Positions 1-5,243 of a stretch of DNA of 6,107 nt are shown here, one piece after another (position 1 is the first letter of the stretch; every line of letters begins with the position of its first letter). Both the position numbers and the translations under genes were made by a program. The notes under the pieces are model-generated. The model saw nothing but the letters and a program-made list of their open reading frames with translations. It searched no databases and had not been told where the DNA came from. The DNA lies in assembly GCA_049297395.1 (NCBI GenBank), contig JBAQUG010000257.1:1-6107 (forward strand). The letters run 5' to 3'. The stretch comes from GWF2-50-93 sp049297395 (GTDB lineage: Bacteria > Verrucomicrobiota > Lentisphaeria > Victivallales > GWF2-50-93).

Positions 1-10
1 GGAGTGGGGA

Positions 11-61
11 TTGGGGCGAGGGAAAGAAACTTTTTTCAAAAAGTTTTTGCTCTCGCCCCAA
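11..61. repeat. 51-bp long inverted repeat, possible terminator of the DUF2061 gene
   Basis: The outer arms TTGGGGCGAG (11-20) and CTCGCCCCAA (52-61) are perfectly complementary over 10 bp. Inside them a second, AT-rich stem pairs 25-34 with 39-48 (centred on a CTTTTT/AAAAAG pair, one G-T wobble), so the whole 51 nt can fold into one long hairpin with a small internal loop. It lies 37 bp beyond the stop codon of the minus-strand DUF2061 gene, where a transcription terminator would be expected. On that strand, however, no T-run follows the outer stem; the T-runs are inside the stem. It could therefore be a bidirectional terminator or a dispersed intergenic palindrome. The structure is seen directly; the role is inferred. 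Confidence 0.5.
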
Positions 62-97
62 ATTCCTGCACTTTTGAAATCAGTTCATGCTTCATGT

Positions 98-328
98 TTA
101 AATGCTGTAATCGACTCCCTTTGGTACAATCCTGCCGAACTTGATTTTGTTCCATATCCTTTCATGGCCATAATAGAGGAACATCTTGGTGAAAAGTTCA
201 ACGGCTCCAATTGATATTGCAAAAGTCAGCTTTCCCGTGATCAGCCAGGAGATGATGATGGTGTCAACCGTCCCGACTGTCCGCCATGATATCGCCTTTG
301 TGACGCTTCGCCAGTGTTTGTCTACCAT
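98..328 (-). CDS. DUF2061 family small predicted membrane protein
   Basis: This 76-residue protein matches the DUF2061 family as I know it. It has a short basic N-terminus followed by SWRTVGTVDT (14-23), a hydrophobic stretch ISWLITGKL (26-34), then AISIGAVELFTKMFLYYGHERIWNKIKFG (37-65). The VE-FTKMFLYY-HER-WN signature of the family is intact. Two closely spaced membrane segments are predicted, about residues 20-32 and 36-53, with the HERxWNK tail probably at the membrane face. Biochemical function of the family is unknown to me. Length is normal for a single-domain member, so the gene looks complete. A weak AAGGA lies about 11-13 nt before the ATG. A good promoter (TTTACA-17-TATAGT) lies just upstream, so it is probably a monocistronic gene. 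Family assignment is confident; no function is claimed. Confidence 0.87.
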   Translation of the reverse strand: MVDKHWRSVTKAISWRTVGTVDTIIISWLITGKLTFAISIGAVELFTKMFLYYGHERIWNKIKFGRIVPKGVDYSI

Positions 329-353
329 GATAGAATTCTGTCCTTATTTTATA

Positions 354-369
354 ATACTATATATAGTAT
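354..369. promoter_or_regulatory. 16-bp perfect palindrome over the DUF2061 -10 box, possible operator
   Basis: ATACTATATATAGTAT is identical to its own reverse complement and covers the predicted -10 box (356-361). A dimeric repressor could bind here. Because it consists almost entirely of A and T in an AT-rich spacer, it may also simply reflect base composition and promoter sequence. Confidence 0.3.
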
Positions 370-384
370 ATCGACAATGTAAAC
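356..384 (-). promoter_or_regulatory. Sigma70-like promoter of the DUF2061 gene
   Basis: Read on the minus strand there is TTTACA (379-384), a 17-bp spacer, then TATAGT (356-361). Each box matches 5 of 6 consensus positions. Initiation would be expected near 349, giving a leader of about 20 nt before the ATG at 328. The -10 box lies inside a 16-bp perfect palindrome (354-369). Prediction from sequence only. Confidence 0.5.
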
Positions 385-495
385 AATTAAAGCAAAGAAA
401 TATTTAAAATAGTTGTAATAAGCTTATCACAAAGCTGATAATCTTATAAAAAAAGATTTAAAATGAGTGTTTTGGCGTTTATTTGTAGTCAATCC

Positions 496-522
496 GCCTT
501 CGCCAGGAAGCTATGGCGAGGC
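496..522. repeat. Hairpin element with GCCTTCGCCA / TGGCGAGGC arms
   Basis: GCCTTCGCCA (496-505) pairs with TGGCGAGGC (514-522) with one bulged T around an 8-nt loop. Immediately after it, TGCC-GCAA-GGCA (526-537) forms a second small hairpin with a GNRA-type loop. Sequences like CCGCCTTCGCCA...TGGCGAGGCA recur as small dispersed intergenic palindromes in many environmental bacterial genomes, as far as I recall. Only one copy is present in this window, so repetitiveness cannot be shown here. Confidence 0.45.
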
Positions 523-550
523 AAGTGCCGCAAGGCATGTTCTAAAAGTA

Positions 551-596
551 GGGACGGGCTTTCCATGTCCTGAGCTTGTCGAAGGAAGCCTGTCCC
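551..596. repeat. Stem-loop with a CCTGAGCTTGTCGAAGG core
   Basis: GGGACGGGCT (551-560) pairs with AGCCTGTCCC (587-596) over 10 bp including one G-T wobble, and TCC (562-564) can extend the pairing with GGA (584-586). The loop carries CCTGAGCTTGTCGAAGG (569-585). I recall this string, or its complement CCTTCGACAAGCTCAGG, as a common intergenic repeat in unrelated environmental genomes. No T-run follows, so it is unlikely to be an intrinsic terminator. The fold is seen; membership of a repeat family is from memory and needs a genome search. Confidence 0.5.
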
Positions 597-739
597 ATTC
601 TTAAATTTCAAGATGGATGCTAAAGCACGTACCTACTTATTCAAGAACAGCCCTTGCAGGCTTGACTAAGCCAGTCCCTTCATTAATGCAGTTGCTTTTT
701 GATTGCGGCTTGCCACTTTGGGATTAGAGTATAACCCTT

Positions 740-1633
740 ATGATTCCATTTCCTGATATTTATATTGCTGCGATGATCACCACATTGCTGGCATTGTCGG
801 TGATCGGCGGACTCCTTTTCCACCGTGCTCCAAAGGAGGATCGCTTTCTTCTTGGGATGTTGATAGTCGTCATGCTTCCAATGAACGCCATTGCATTCCA
901 TGTTGTTCGGATGCCTCTTGATTCCTTCTTGTCGGGAATCCTCTTGCAGAACCAGGGGCTATACCATTTCATCAGGGTACTTTATGCACCTTTTACTGAG
1001 GAGCCAGCCAAGCTCTGGCCGCTCCTGATCCCTTGGATTTTCCTCAGGATCAACAGGAAGAACCTGGTGATGGTGGCAATCGCCATCGGACTCGGATTCG
1101 GGATCGGCGAGGCCTGGGACGTTGCCTATATGTTCTCGAAGATTCCTGAAATTGCAAAATATCCATGGTATATGCTCGGTGGATATGTCGGCGAACGTGC
1201 AATGGTGTGTGTCATGCATGCGGCATTCACAGTGACCGCCCTTTATTTCATTGTCATAAAAAAGTCCATCATCAAGGGACTGCTGATCTGCATGACCCTG
1301 CACTTCATCGGGAACTTCCCCCTCTACCTTGCCGGAAATAATCTTCTCGGACTTGGAACAGCCTGGATGATTATTCTGAGGATCTGGGTTCCGATAGATT
1401 TTCTGGCAATGATGTGCATCCTCTTCTACATGGAATACGGTGACAGATGGCTCCAGAAAATATTTAAGGGAACCATGAAATGTCCGGAATGCGGCAGCAT
1501 TTATCAGAGACCGATCTTCAAGTTCAACCTATTTCACAAGTGTTACGAAAAATGTCCTGCCTGCATGCACTGGCATCTGGTGAGTGCGTTCGACTACGAG
1601 GATAAATTTTCCGCGGCGGAAAATTTAAAATAG
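740..1633 (+). CDS. PrsW-like intramembrane protease with C-terminal zinc ribbon
   Basis: This 297-residue multi-pass membrane protein resembles the PrsW/CPBP superfamily of intramembrane proteases. The family's metal or catalytic motifs are visible: FTEEPAK (85-91, the EExxK motif), GFGIGEAWD (119-127, with E124), VMHAAFT (158-164, with H160) and LHFIGN (187-192, with H188). About seven to eight hydrophobic segments occur, near residues 8-26, 37-55, 91-103, 108-123, 157-172, 178-197 and 203-231. After the last segment, a cytoplasmic-looking tail carries C248-P-E-C251 and C272-P-A-C275, a typical zinc ribbon. PrsW proteins cleave membrane substrates such as anti-sigma factors in Bacillus; the substrate here is unknown. 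An in-frame TAG at 725-727 makes ATG 740 the first start. No good Shine-Dalgarno site is seen. It is convergent with bioB, 33 bp apart. Symbol withheld because orthology is not shown. Confidence 0.72.
   Translation: MIPFPDIYIAAMITTLLALSVIGGLLFHRAPKEDRFLLGMLIVVMLPMNAIAFHVVRMPLDSFLSGILLQNQGLYHFIRVLYAPFTEEPAKLWPLLIPWIFLRINRKNLVMVAIAIGLGFGIGEAWDVAYMFSKIPEIAKYPWYMLGGYVGERAMVCVMHAAFTVTALYFIVIKKSIIKGLLICMTLHFIGNFPLYLAGNNLLGLGTAWMIILRIWVPIDFLAMMCILFYMEYGDRWLQKIFKGTMKCPECGSIYQRPIFKFNLFHKCYEKCPACMHWHLVSAFDYEDKFSAAENLK
1603..1627. repeat. 25-bp perfect palindrome in the last codons of the PrsW-like gene
   Basis: TAAATTTTCCGC (1603-1614) and GCGGAAAATTTA (1616-1627) are exact reverse complements around a single G (1615). 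In RNA this gives an 11-bp hairpin with a 3-nt loop. It covers the codons for KFSAAENL just before the TAG stop and sits between two convergent genes, so a bidirectional termination or 3'-end stability role is plausible. No T-run follows the stem on either strand, so it is not a textbook intrinsic terminator. Confidence 0.5.
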
Positions 1634-1647
1634 AATATCGAATCGTC

Positions 1648-1659
1648 GGGCTAAAGCCC
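1648..1659. terminator. Small GGGC-TAAA-GCCC hairpin between convergent genes
   Basis: GGGCTAAAGCCC is a 4-bp (up to 5-bp) GC hairpin located 15 nt beyond the stop of the PrsW-like gene and 8 nt beyond the stop of bioB. The following plus-strand sequence is ACATACTTATTT, only loosely T-rich. It may help stop one or both transcripts, but the stem is short. Similar GGGCTAAAGCCC strings occur as intergenic repeats in some genomes. Confidence 0.3.
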
Positions 1660-1666
1660 AACATAC

Positions 1667-2641
1667 TTATTTCAGGGAATTGATAAGTTTCTTGTCCTTC
1701 TCAATATCTCGGCCGGGGATGGTTAGATATCCTCCGATGAGCATTCCGTTGGCGCCTGCGTGGAATACTAGGCCCTGATAGTCCGCAAGTACCGTGTTTC
1801 GGCCAGCAGCTATCTTGATACCCTTGGTAGGATTGACCAGGCGGAGGACGGCGACGAAATTCAGGATTTCGGTCAATGTGATATTTGATTCCGGGAGTTT
1901 TGTACCTGCGATCTTCTGGTGGATGTTCACAGGAATGGCGTCGACGTCGAGTTCCTTCAACGCGAACGCGAACTCTACCCTCTGCAACAAGGTTTCACCA
2001 AGACCGACGATTCCGCCGCAGCAGACTTTCAGTCCGACCGCTTTTGCGGCTTTCACAGTATTTATCCTGTCCTGTATCTTATGGGACGTGCATATGTGCT
2101 TGAAGTTCGAAGGAGCGGTCTCAATGTTGTGGTTTATCATGACCGCTCCAGCATCCTTGAGCATCATTGCCGTTTCCTTGGTCAGAATCCCCGGCGAACA
2201 GTGGAGTTCGAGTCCGGTTTCCTTCCGGATCAGCCTTATGCTTTCGATGATGCTGTTGAATTCGTCGTTCGCCTTCGGATAGCCTCTTCCGCTGACAACG
2301 ATGCAGAAACTTTCCGCACCGTGCTCCTTTGCGAGTTTCGCAGCCTTGAGAAGTTCTTCCTTGCTCTTCAACGAAAAGACAGAAGCGTTTGTTTTGTGGT
2401 GCGCAGACTGCGCGCAGAACGAGCAGTCCTCTGAACATGCGCCAGATTTCGCGTTCGTTATCTCGCAGGTGTCGATCTTGGACTTGAAGAATTTCATCCT
2501 GGTCTTGTCGGCAAGCGAGTATAAATCCATGAGATATGGCTGTTTCGTCTGTATGAGCCCGAGCGCCTCGTCGGAGTCCAATTCCTCCCCGTCGAGGACC
2601 TTGTATGCATTCAATATTTCCTTGCTTGTGATATTTTTCAT
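1667..2641 (-). CDS. bioB: Biotin synthase, radical SAM enzyme
   Basis: This 324-residue protein is BioB, which inserts sulfur into dethiobiotin in the last step of biotin synthesis in the cytoplasm. The radical SAM cluster motif is C69-SED-C73-SF-C76. Other family blocks follow in order: SFCIVVSG (112-119, C113), ELHCSPGIL (145-153, C148), NHNIETAP (170-177), VCCGGIVGLGET (206-217, C208), VNIHQKIAGTKL (238-249) and GIKIAAGRN (274-282). C113, C148 and C208 align with E. coli C97, C128 and C188, ligands of the auxiliary sulfur-donor cluster. By the same alignment the fourth ligand, E. coli R260 (in YVRLSAGR), is K276 here, and an extra cysteine C207 sits next to C208. E. coli D155 corresponds to E174. 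Length is normal and both ends look intact. No Shine-Dalgarno site is seen; the promoter implies a nearly leaderless mRNA. No other biotin genes are in view. Confidence 0.95.
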   Translation of the reverse strand: MKNITSKEILNAYKVLDGEELDSDEALGLIQTKQPYLMDLYSLADKTRMKFFKSKIDTCEITNAKSGACSEDCSFCAQSAHHKTNASVFSLKSKEELLKAAKLAKEHGAESFCIVVSGRGYPKANDEFNSIIESIRLIRKETGLELHCSPGILTKETAMMLKDAGAVMINHNIETAPSNFKHICTSHKIQDRINTVKAAKAVGLKVCCGGIVGLGETLLQRVEFAFALKELDVDAIPVNIHQKIAGTKLPESNITLTEILNFVAVLRLVNPTKGIKIAAGRNTVLADYQGLVFHAGANGMLIGGYLTIPGRDIEKDKKLINSLK

Positions 2642-2649
2642 AATTTCTG

Positions 2650-2678
2650 AACATAGTCCGGAATTTGGAAACTGTCAA
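2650..2678 (-). promoter_or_regulatory. Promoter of bioB, predicting a near-leaderless transcript
   Basis: On the minus strand a perfect TTGACA (2673-2678) is followed by a 17-bp spacer and TATGTT (2650-2655, 4 of 6). Initiation about 7 nt downstream would fall near 2643, only a couple of bases before the ATG at 2641. This agrees with the lack of a Shine-Dalgarno site. The classic BirA operator (TTGTAAACC with its inverted copy) is not seen. Confidence 0.5.
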
Positions 2679-2699
2679 ACTGATGGGGATTTAGTTTCC
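2667..2699. promoter_or_regulatory. GGAAACT-N19-AGTTTCC inverted repeat around the bioB -35 box
   Basis: GGAAACT (2667-2673) and AGTTTCC (2693-2699) are perfect 7-bp inverted arms separated by 19 bp. The interval contains almost all of the -35 hexamer of the bioB promoter. The geometry resembles an operator for a dimeric regulator, and biotin genes are commonly repressed by BirA, BioQ or BioR. The sequence does not match the BirA or BioR consensus as I know them, so the regulator is unknown, and the arms could be chance. Confidence 0.35.
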
Positions 2700-2806
2700 T
2701 CAACGTATATATTTTGTCCTCTGTCCTAAAAAATTCCACGCAAGCCCTAACAGGAGCGTTTGTCAGCATCAATAAACTGATTTTGAATATCTGTCTGTAT
2801 CCACCC

Positions 2807-2834
2807 TTGACATCTTATAGGACAAGCATATTAT
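2807..2834 (+). promoter_or_regulatory. Strong promoter of the restriction-modification operon
   Basis: A perfect TTGACA (2807-2812) is followed by a 16-bp spacer and TATTAT (2829-2834, 5 of 6). Initiation near 2841 gives a leader of about 44 nt before the endonuclease ATG at 2885. Short inverted arms CAAGC (2823-2827) and GCTTG (2836-2840) flank the -10 box and could be an operator. No controller (C) protein gene lies nearby, so any such autoregulation would have to use the methyltransferase or a host factor. Confidence 0.6.
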
Positions 2835-2852
2835 AGCTTGCAATTCCCTCAA

Positions 2853-2888
2853 ATGAAAAACATGCATATTTCAGGTTATAGATCATGA
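2853..2888 (+). CDS. Possible 11-codon leader peptide overlapping the endonuclease start
   Basis: An ATG at 2853 opens a reading frame for MKNMHISGYRS that ends with TGA at 2886-2888. This TGA overlaps the ATG of the endonuclease (2885-2887) as ATGA, the usual arrangement for translational coupling. It starts about 12 nt after the predicted transcription start and has no Shine-Dalgarno site. The main gene also lacks a strong ribosome site (only AGG about 10 nt upstream), so coupling would make sense. At 11 codons it may be accidental. Confidence 0.3.
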   Translation: MKNMHISGYRS

Positions 2889-3898
2889 CAAAATCAATAG
2901 AGCAGTTAGAGGAAACAGCTTGTAAATATTGGCCGAAAGACCTAGCCGAAGAAGTAGCCACGATTAATCCGATCCCTTTGCTTTTGTCCACCCAAGACGT
3001 TTTTTTGAGCATACTTAAATGTTCAGATAAATCTCCATGGGCATGGGAAGATACTATAAATAACTCTACTGCCATTTCTGCCAGCCTTTTCCTAAAACAC
3101 CTGACCGTATTAACCGACATAGGCGGGGAAAGACTCCAGAGATTTGCAACGGATATTAATAAAATCTTCCCGCTTGGCAAATTTAAATTTGAGTGGCGAG
3201 GCAACACTTATGAATATGCGTTTGACGCTACCAATGGGAAATGGACTAATTCTGAACTTAATATTGATAAGTCCCGCTTGCGTGAAAGCGCAAAAATAAC
3301 GAAGGCAATGAGAGATGTCGCAACTCTCCTCATTTGGGGATCGTCAATTATTGAAAACGAAAAACTTCCGGAAGAGCTAGTCAATAAATGTGTGATTGGC
3401 CAGATGCTTGGCAATCCAACCGACCTTGAAACATTCGTTCGGCAAAGATATATCTACGTAAGCAGAATAACAGGCGGATCAACCGCCAATGATTCAGGGC
3501 ATGTATGCGAACGAATAATCCATGAGAGGCTCCTAAAACTGCTTCCCGACACTTATGCTTTTTCAGGGCACAACATTCCAGGGATAAGTCATAACAATAA
3601 AAACCTAACCGCTTTCGACCTCGTGATCAGGAACAAGCAGACTGACAAATGCTGTGCGGTAGAGATCAGCTTCCAAGTGACAACCAATTCAGTTATTGAG
3701 AGAAAGGCCGGCCTGGCAAAATCCAGGAGGAAAATGTTAAAAGACAAGGGGCACAAGGTGGCCTATATAATCGACGGAGCCGGGAATTTCCAGCGGAAAA
3801 ACGCCATTAATACCATTTTGAAGTTCAGCGATTACACTGTTAACTTTTCCGACTCCGGCATGCAGGAACTATCTGATTTTATAAAGAACAACGTATAA
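2885..3898 (+). CDS. Putative type II restriction endonuclease, PD-(D/E)XK-like
   Basis: This 337-residue soluble protein sits directly upstream of a cytosine-C5 methyltransferase, with 7 bp between them, so it is most likely the cognate type II endonuclease. The C-terminal third holds a plausible variant PD-(D/E)XK core. It has a helix with E209 and E214 (HVCERIIHERLLKLL), then AFDLVI (243-248, D245), a hairpin turn, and AVEISFQVTTNSVIERKAG (258-276, E260). The usual catalytic lysine two residues after the glutamate is replaced by S262; Q264 or K274 might substitute. Next comes KGHKVAYIIDG (288-298), a strand typical of the fold. Residues 1-200 are mostly helical, of unrecognised family, and probably hold DNA recognition or dimerisation. 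An in-frame TAG at 2879-2881 fixes ATG 2885 as the first start. I cannot name the target sequence. Function rests on context plus motif, not on recognised orthology. Confidence 0.68.
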   Translation: MTKSIEQLEETACKYWPKDLAEEVATINPIPLLLSTQDVFLSILKCSDKSPWAWEDTINNSTAISASLFLKHLTVLTDIGGERLQRFATDINKIFPLGKFKFEWRGNTYEYAFDATNGKWTNSELNIDKSRLRESAKITKAMRDVATLLIWGSSIIENEKLPEELVNKCVIGQMLGNPTDLETFVRQRYIYVSRITGGSTANDSGHVCERIIHERLLKLLPDTYAFSGHNIPGISHNNKNLTAFDLVIRNKQTDKCCAVEISFQVTTNSVIERKAGLAKSRRKMLKDKGHKVAYIIDGAGNFQRKNAINTILKFSDYTVNFSDSGMQELSDFIKNNV

Positions 3899-3905
3899 AA
3901 ACATC

Positions 3906-5243
3906 ATGCTAAGATTCATAGATCTATTTTCTGGAACTGGAGGCATAAGGCTGGGATTTGAACAAGCACTTAAACAGCTTGGAATTAGCCATTCTTGTGT
4001 GACCAGCGCCGAGATAGACAAAGCCGCATGTGCCACATATGAATTGAACTTCGGCAAAAATCCGTATTGCGATATCAAACAATTAGACGATATTCCTCCC
4101 TTTGATGTGCTGTTGGCAGGATTCCCGTGTCAATCTTTTTCATACGCAGGAAGACAGCTTGGATTTGCAGACACACGGGGAACCCTTTTCTTTGAGGTGG
4201 AACGGTTGCTTGCCAGGTATAAACCAAAGCTATGTTTCTTGGAAAATGTTCGAGGGCTGACAACCCATGATGGAGGGAGGACTTTTCAAACAATAATCGA
4301 TCATATCAAAGCTCTTGGATACAATGTAGAATATCGCTTGTTAAATTCAAGCAATTACGGAGTGCCGCAGAACCGAGTTCGCGTTTACATAATCTGCGCT
4401 TTAGGATTTCATCCACGGCTTACTATGGAATCGGATACAGGCGCTTCCGATTCTCACAGATTCAAGACACAGGCTCCAGACTTCTTTACACAATACGAGC
4501 ACAAGGTTGTAAAGGAAATTCTAGAGGATAATCCTCCATCCAGATACGACTGTTCAACTGAATTTATCAATGCATTAAAGAAAATATCCAAAGGTGACCT
4601 TTCAAAGCTTCACGGCATAAGATTAATAGATACCAGAAACGGTAATTCCATTCACTCTTGGAATATTGGATTGAAAGGAGAATGCTCTCCTAATGAAATC
4701 AACTTTATGGATCAACTCATTGCCAATAGGCGCAGGCATGATTTCGGTATTCATCAGGATGGAAAAGCATTGACCATGGAACAGATTAAGTCATTCTACA
4801 AGAGCAAAGATGTTGATCTGATTATTGAGGGTCTTTTAAGTAAAGGTTATCTGCGTGTTAATCAAGGGAAGTATAATCCTGTTTGCGGCAACATGTCTTT
4901 TGAAGTGTTTAAATTTCTTGATCCGGAAAGCATTTCAATAACACTGACAGCTTCCGACACCAATAGACTTGGAATTTTCCACAGAAACAGAGTCAGAAGA
5001 TTGACTCCGCGTGAATGCGCCAGGCTACAGGGTTATCCGGATAGCTATATACTTCATCCTTCTGACTCAGCGGCATATAAACAACTGGGCAACGCTGTCA
5101 GTGTTCCAGTAATCGAACGCTTTTTCTTAAATCTGCTGGGTGACGAAAAAGCAAAACACGCTATACAAAACTGTAACGGAAACGACAAGAAAATTCCACA
5201 ACCTCAACATTCAGAGGTTGCCTTTTCCAATCTCAGGGCCTGA
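3906..5243 (+). CDS. DNA (cytosine-5) methyltransferase, type II modification enzyme
   Basis: This 445-residue enzyme transfers a methyl group from S-adenosylmethionine to C5 of cytosine, protecting host DNA from the partner nuclease. All hallmark motifs are present in canonical order: I, FIDLFSGTGGIRLGF (4-18); IV, GFPCQSFSYAG (72-82) with catalytic C75; VI, ENV (113-115); VIII, QNRVR (155-159); IX, RLTPRECARLQGYP (365-378); X, QLGNAVSVPV (393-402). The variable target recognition region lies between VIII and IX, about 175-350, and sets specificity, which I cannot read. The start is secure because motif I begins at residue 4. No Shine-Dalgarno site is visible, so translation is probably coupled to the upstream nuclease. 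Residues 413-445 after motif X form a polar tail. The gene's end overlaps the toxin gene's end by 11 bp on the opposite strand. Complete and intact as far as can be seen. Confidence 0.95.
   Translation: MLRFIDLFSGTGGIRLGFEQALKQLGISHSCVTSAEIDKAACATYELNFGKNPYCDIKQLDDIPPFDVLLAGFPCQSFSYAGRQLGFADTRGTLFFEVERLLARYKPKLCFLENVRGLTTHDGGRTFQTIIDHIKALGYNVEYRLLNSSNYGVPQNRVRVYIICALGFHPRLTMESDTGASDSHRFKTQAPDFFTQYEHKVVKEILEDNPPSRYDCSTEFINALKKISKGDLSKLHGIRLIDTRNGNSIHSWNIGLKGECSPNEINFMDQLIANRRRHDFGIHQDGKALTMEQIKSFYKSKDVDLIIEGLLSKGYLRVNQGKYNPVCGNMSFEVFKFLDPESISITLTASDTNRLGIFHRNRVRRLTPRECARLQGYPDSYILHPSDSAAYKQLGNAVSVPVIERFFLNLLGDEKAKHAIQNCNGNDKKIPQPQHSEVAFSNLRA
5199..5224 (+). terminator. Hairpin inside the 3' end of the methyltransferase gene
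   Basis: CAACCTC (5199-5205) pairs perfectly with GAGGTTG (5214-5220) over 7 bp with an 8-nt loop, followed by CCTTTT (5221-5226). It lies about 20 bp before the methyltransferase stop codon. This resembles a weak terminator embedded in coding sequence and could keep operon transcripts from running into the opposing toxin-antitoxin genes. The T-run is short and delayed by two cytosines, so efficiency is doubtful. Confidence 0.3.

Larger units (their letters stand above)
385..739. other. Gene-free intergenic stretch with hairpin-forming repeats
   Basis: No credible gene was found on either strand between the DUF2061 promoter and the PrsW-like gene. Positions 385-480 are AT-rich with small hairpins (TTATCA/TGATAA and AATCTT/AAGATT). 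Positions 490-596 hold the three GC-richer hairpins listed separately. From 600 to 739 I see only a poor promoter candidate: TTGACT at 662-667 with no good -10 box at proper spacing. A TATAAC at 730-735, 4 nt before the next ATG, could serve as a -10 for a leaderless transcript, but it has no convincing -35. Confidence 0.6.

Noticed and set aside
11..407. Plus-strand frames of 67 and 73 codons over the DUF2061 gene and its promoter
   Set aside because: The minus-strand DUF2061 product carries a clear family signature, and the plus-strand frames run through the hairpin or the promoter.
683..1303. Minus-strand open frames of 70-114 codons opposite the PrsW-like gene
   Set aside because: They are antisense to a gene with conserved membrane-protease motifs, and have no plausible product or start signals.
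1794..2434. Plus-strand open frames of 162, 72 and 171 codons opposite bioB, and a 185-codon minus-strand frame at 2121-2678
   Set aside because: They lie in other frames of the clearly conserved bioB gene, have arginine- or serine-rich composition typical of shadow frames, and show no recognisable domain.
2815..3414. Minus-strand frames of 130 and 68 codons opposite the endonuclease
   Set aside because: They overlap the operon promoter and the endonuclease coding frame, with no family resemblance.
3819..3846. Possible internal promoter for the methyltransferase near the end of the endonuclease gene (TTGAAG ... TTAACT)
   Set aside because: Both boxes match the consensus poorly, and the 7-bp gene spacing suggests simple co-transcription.
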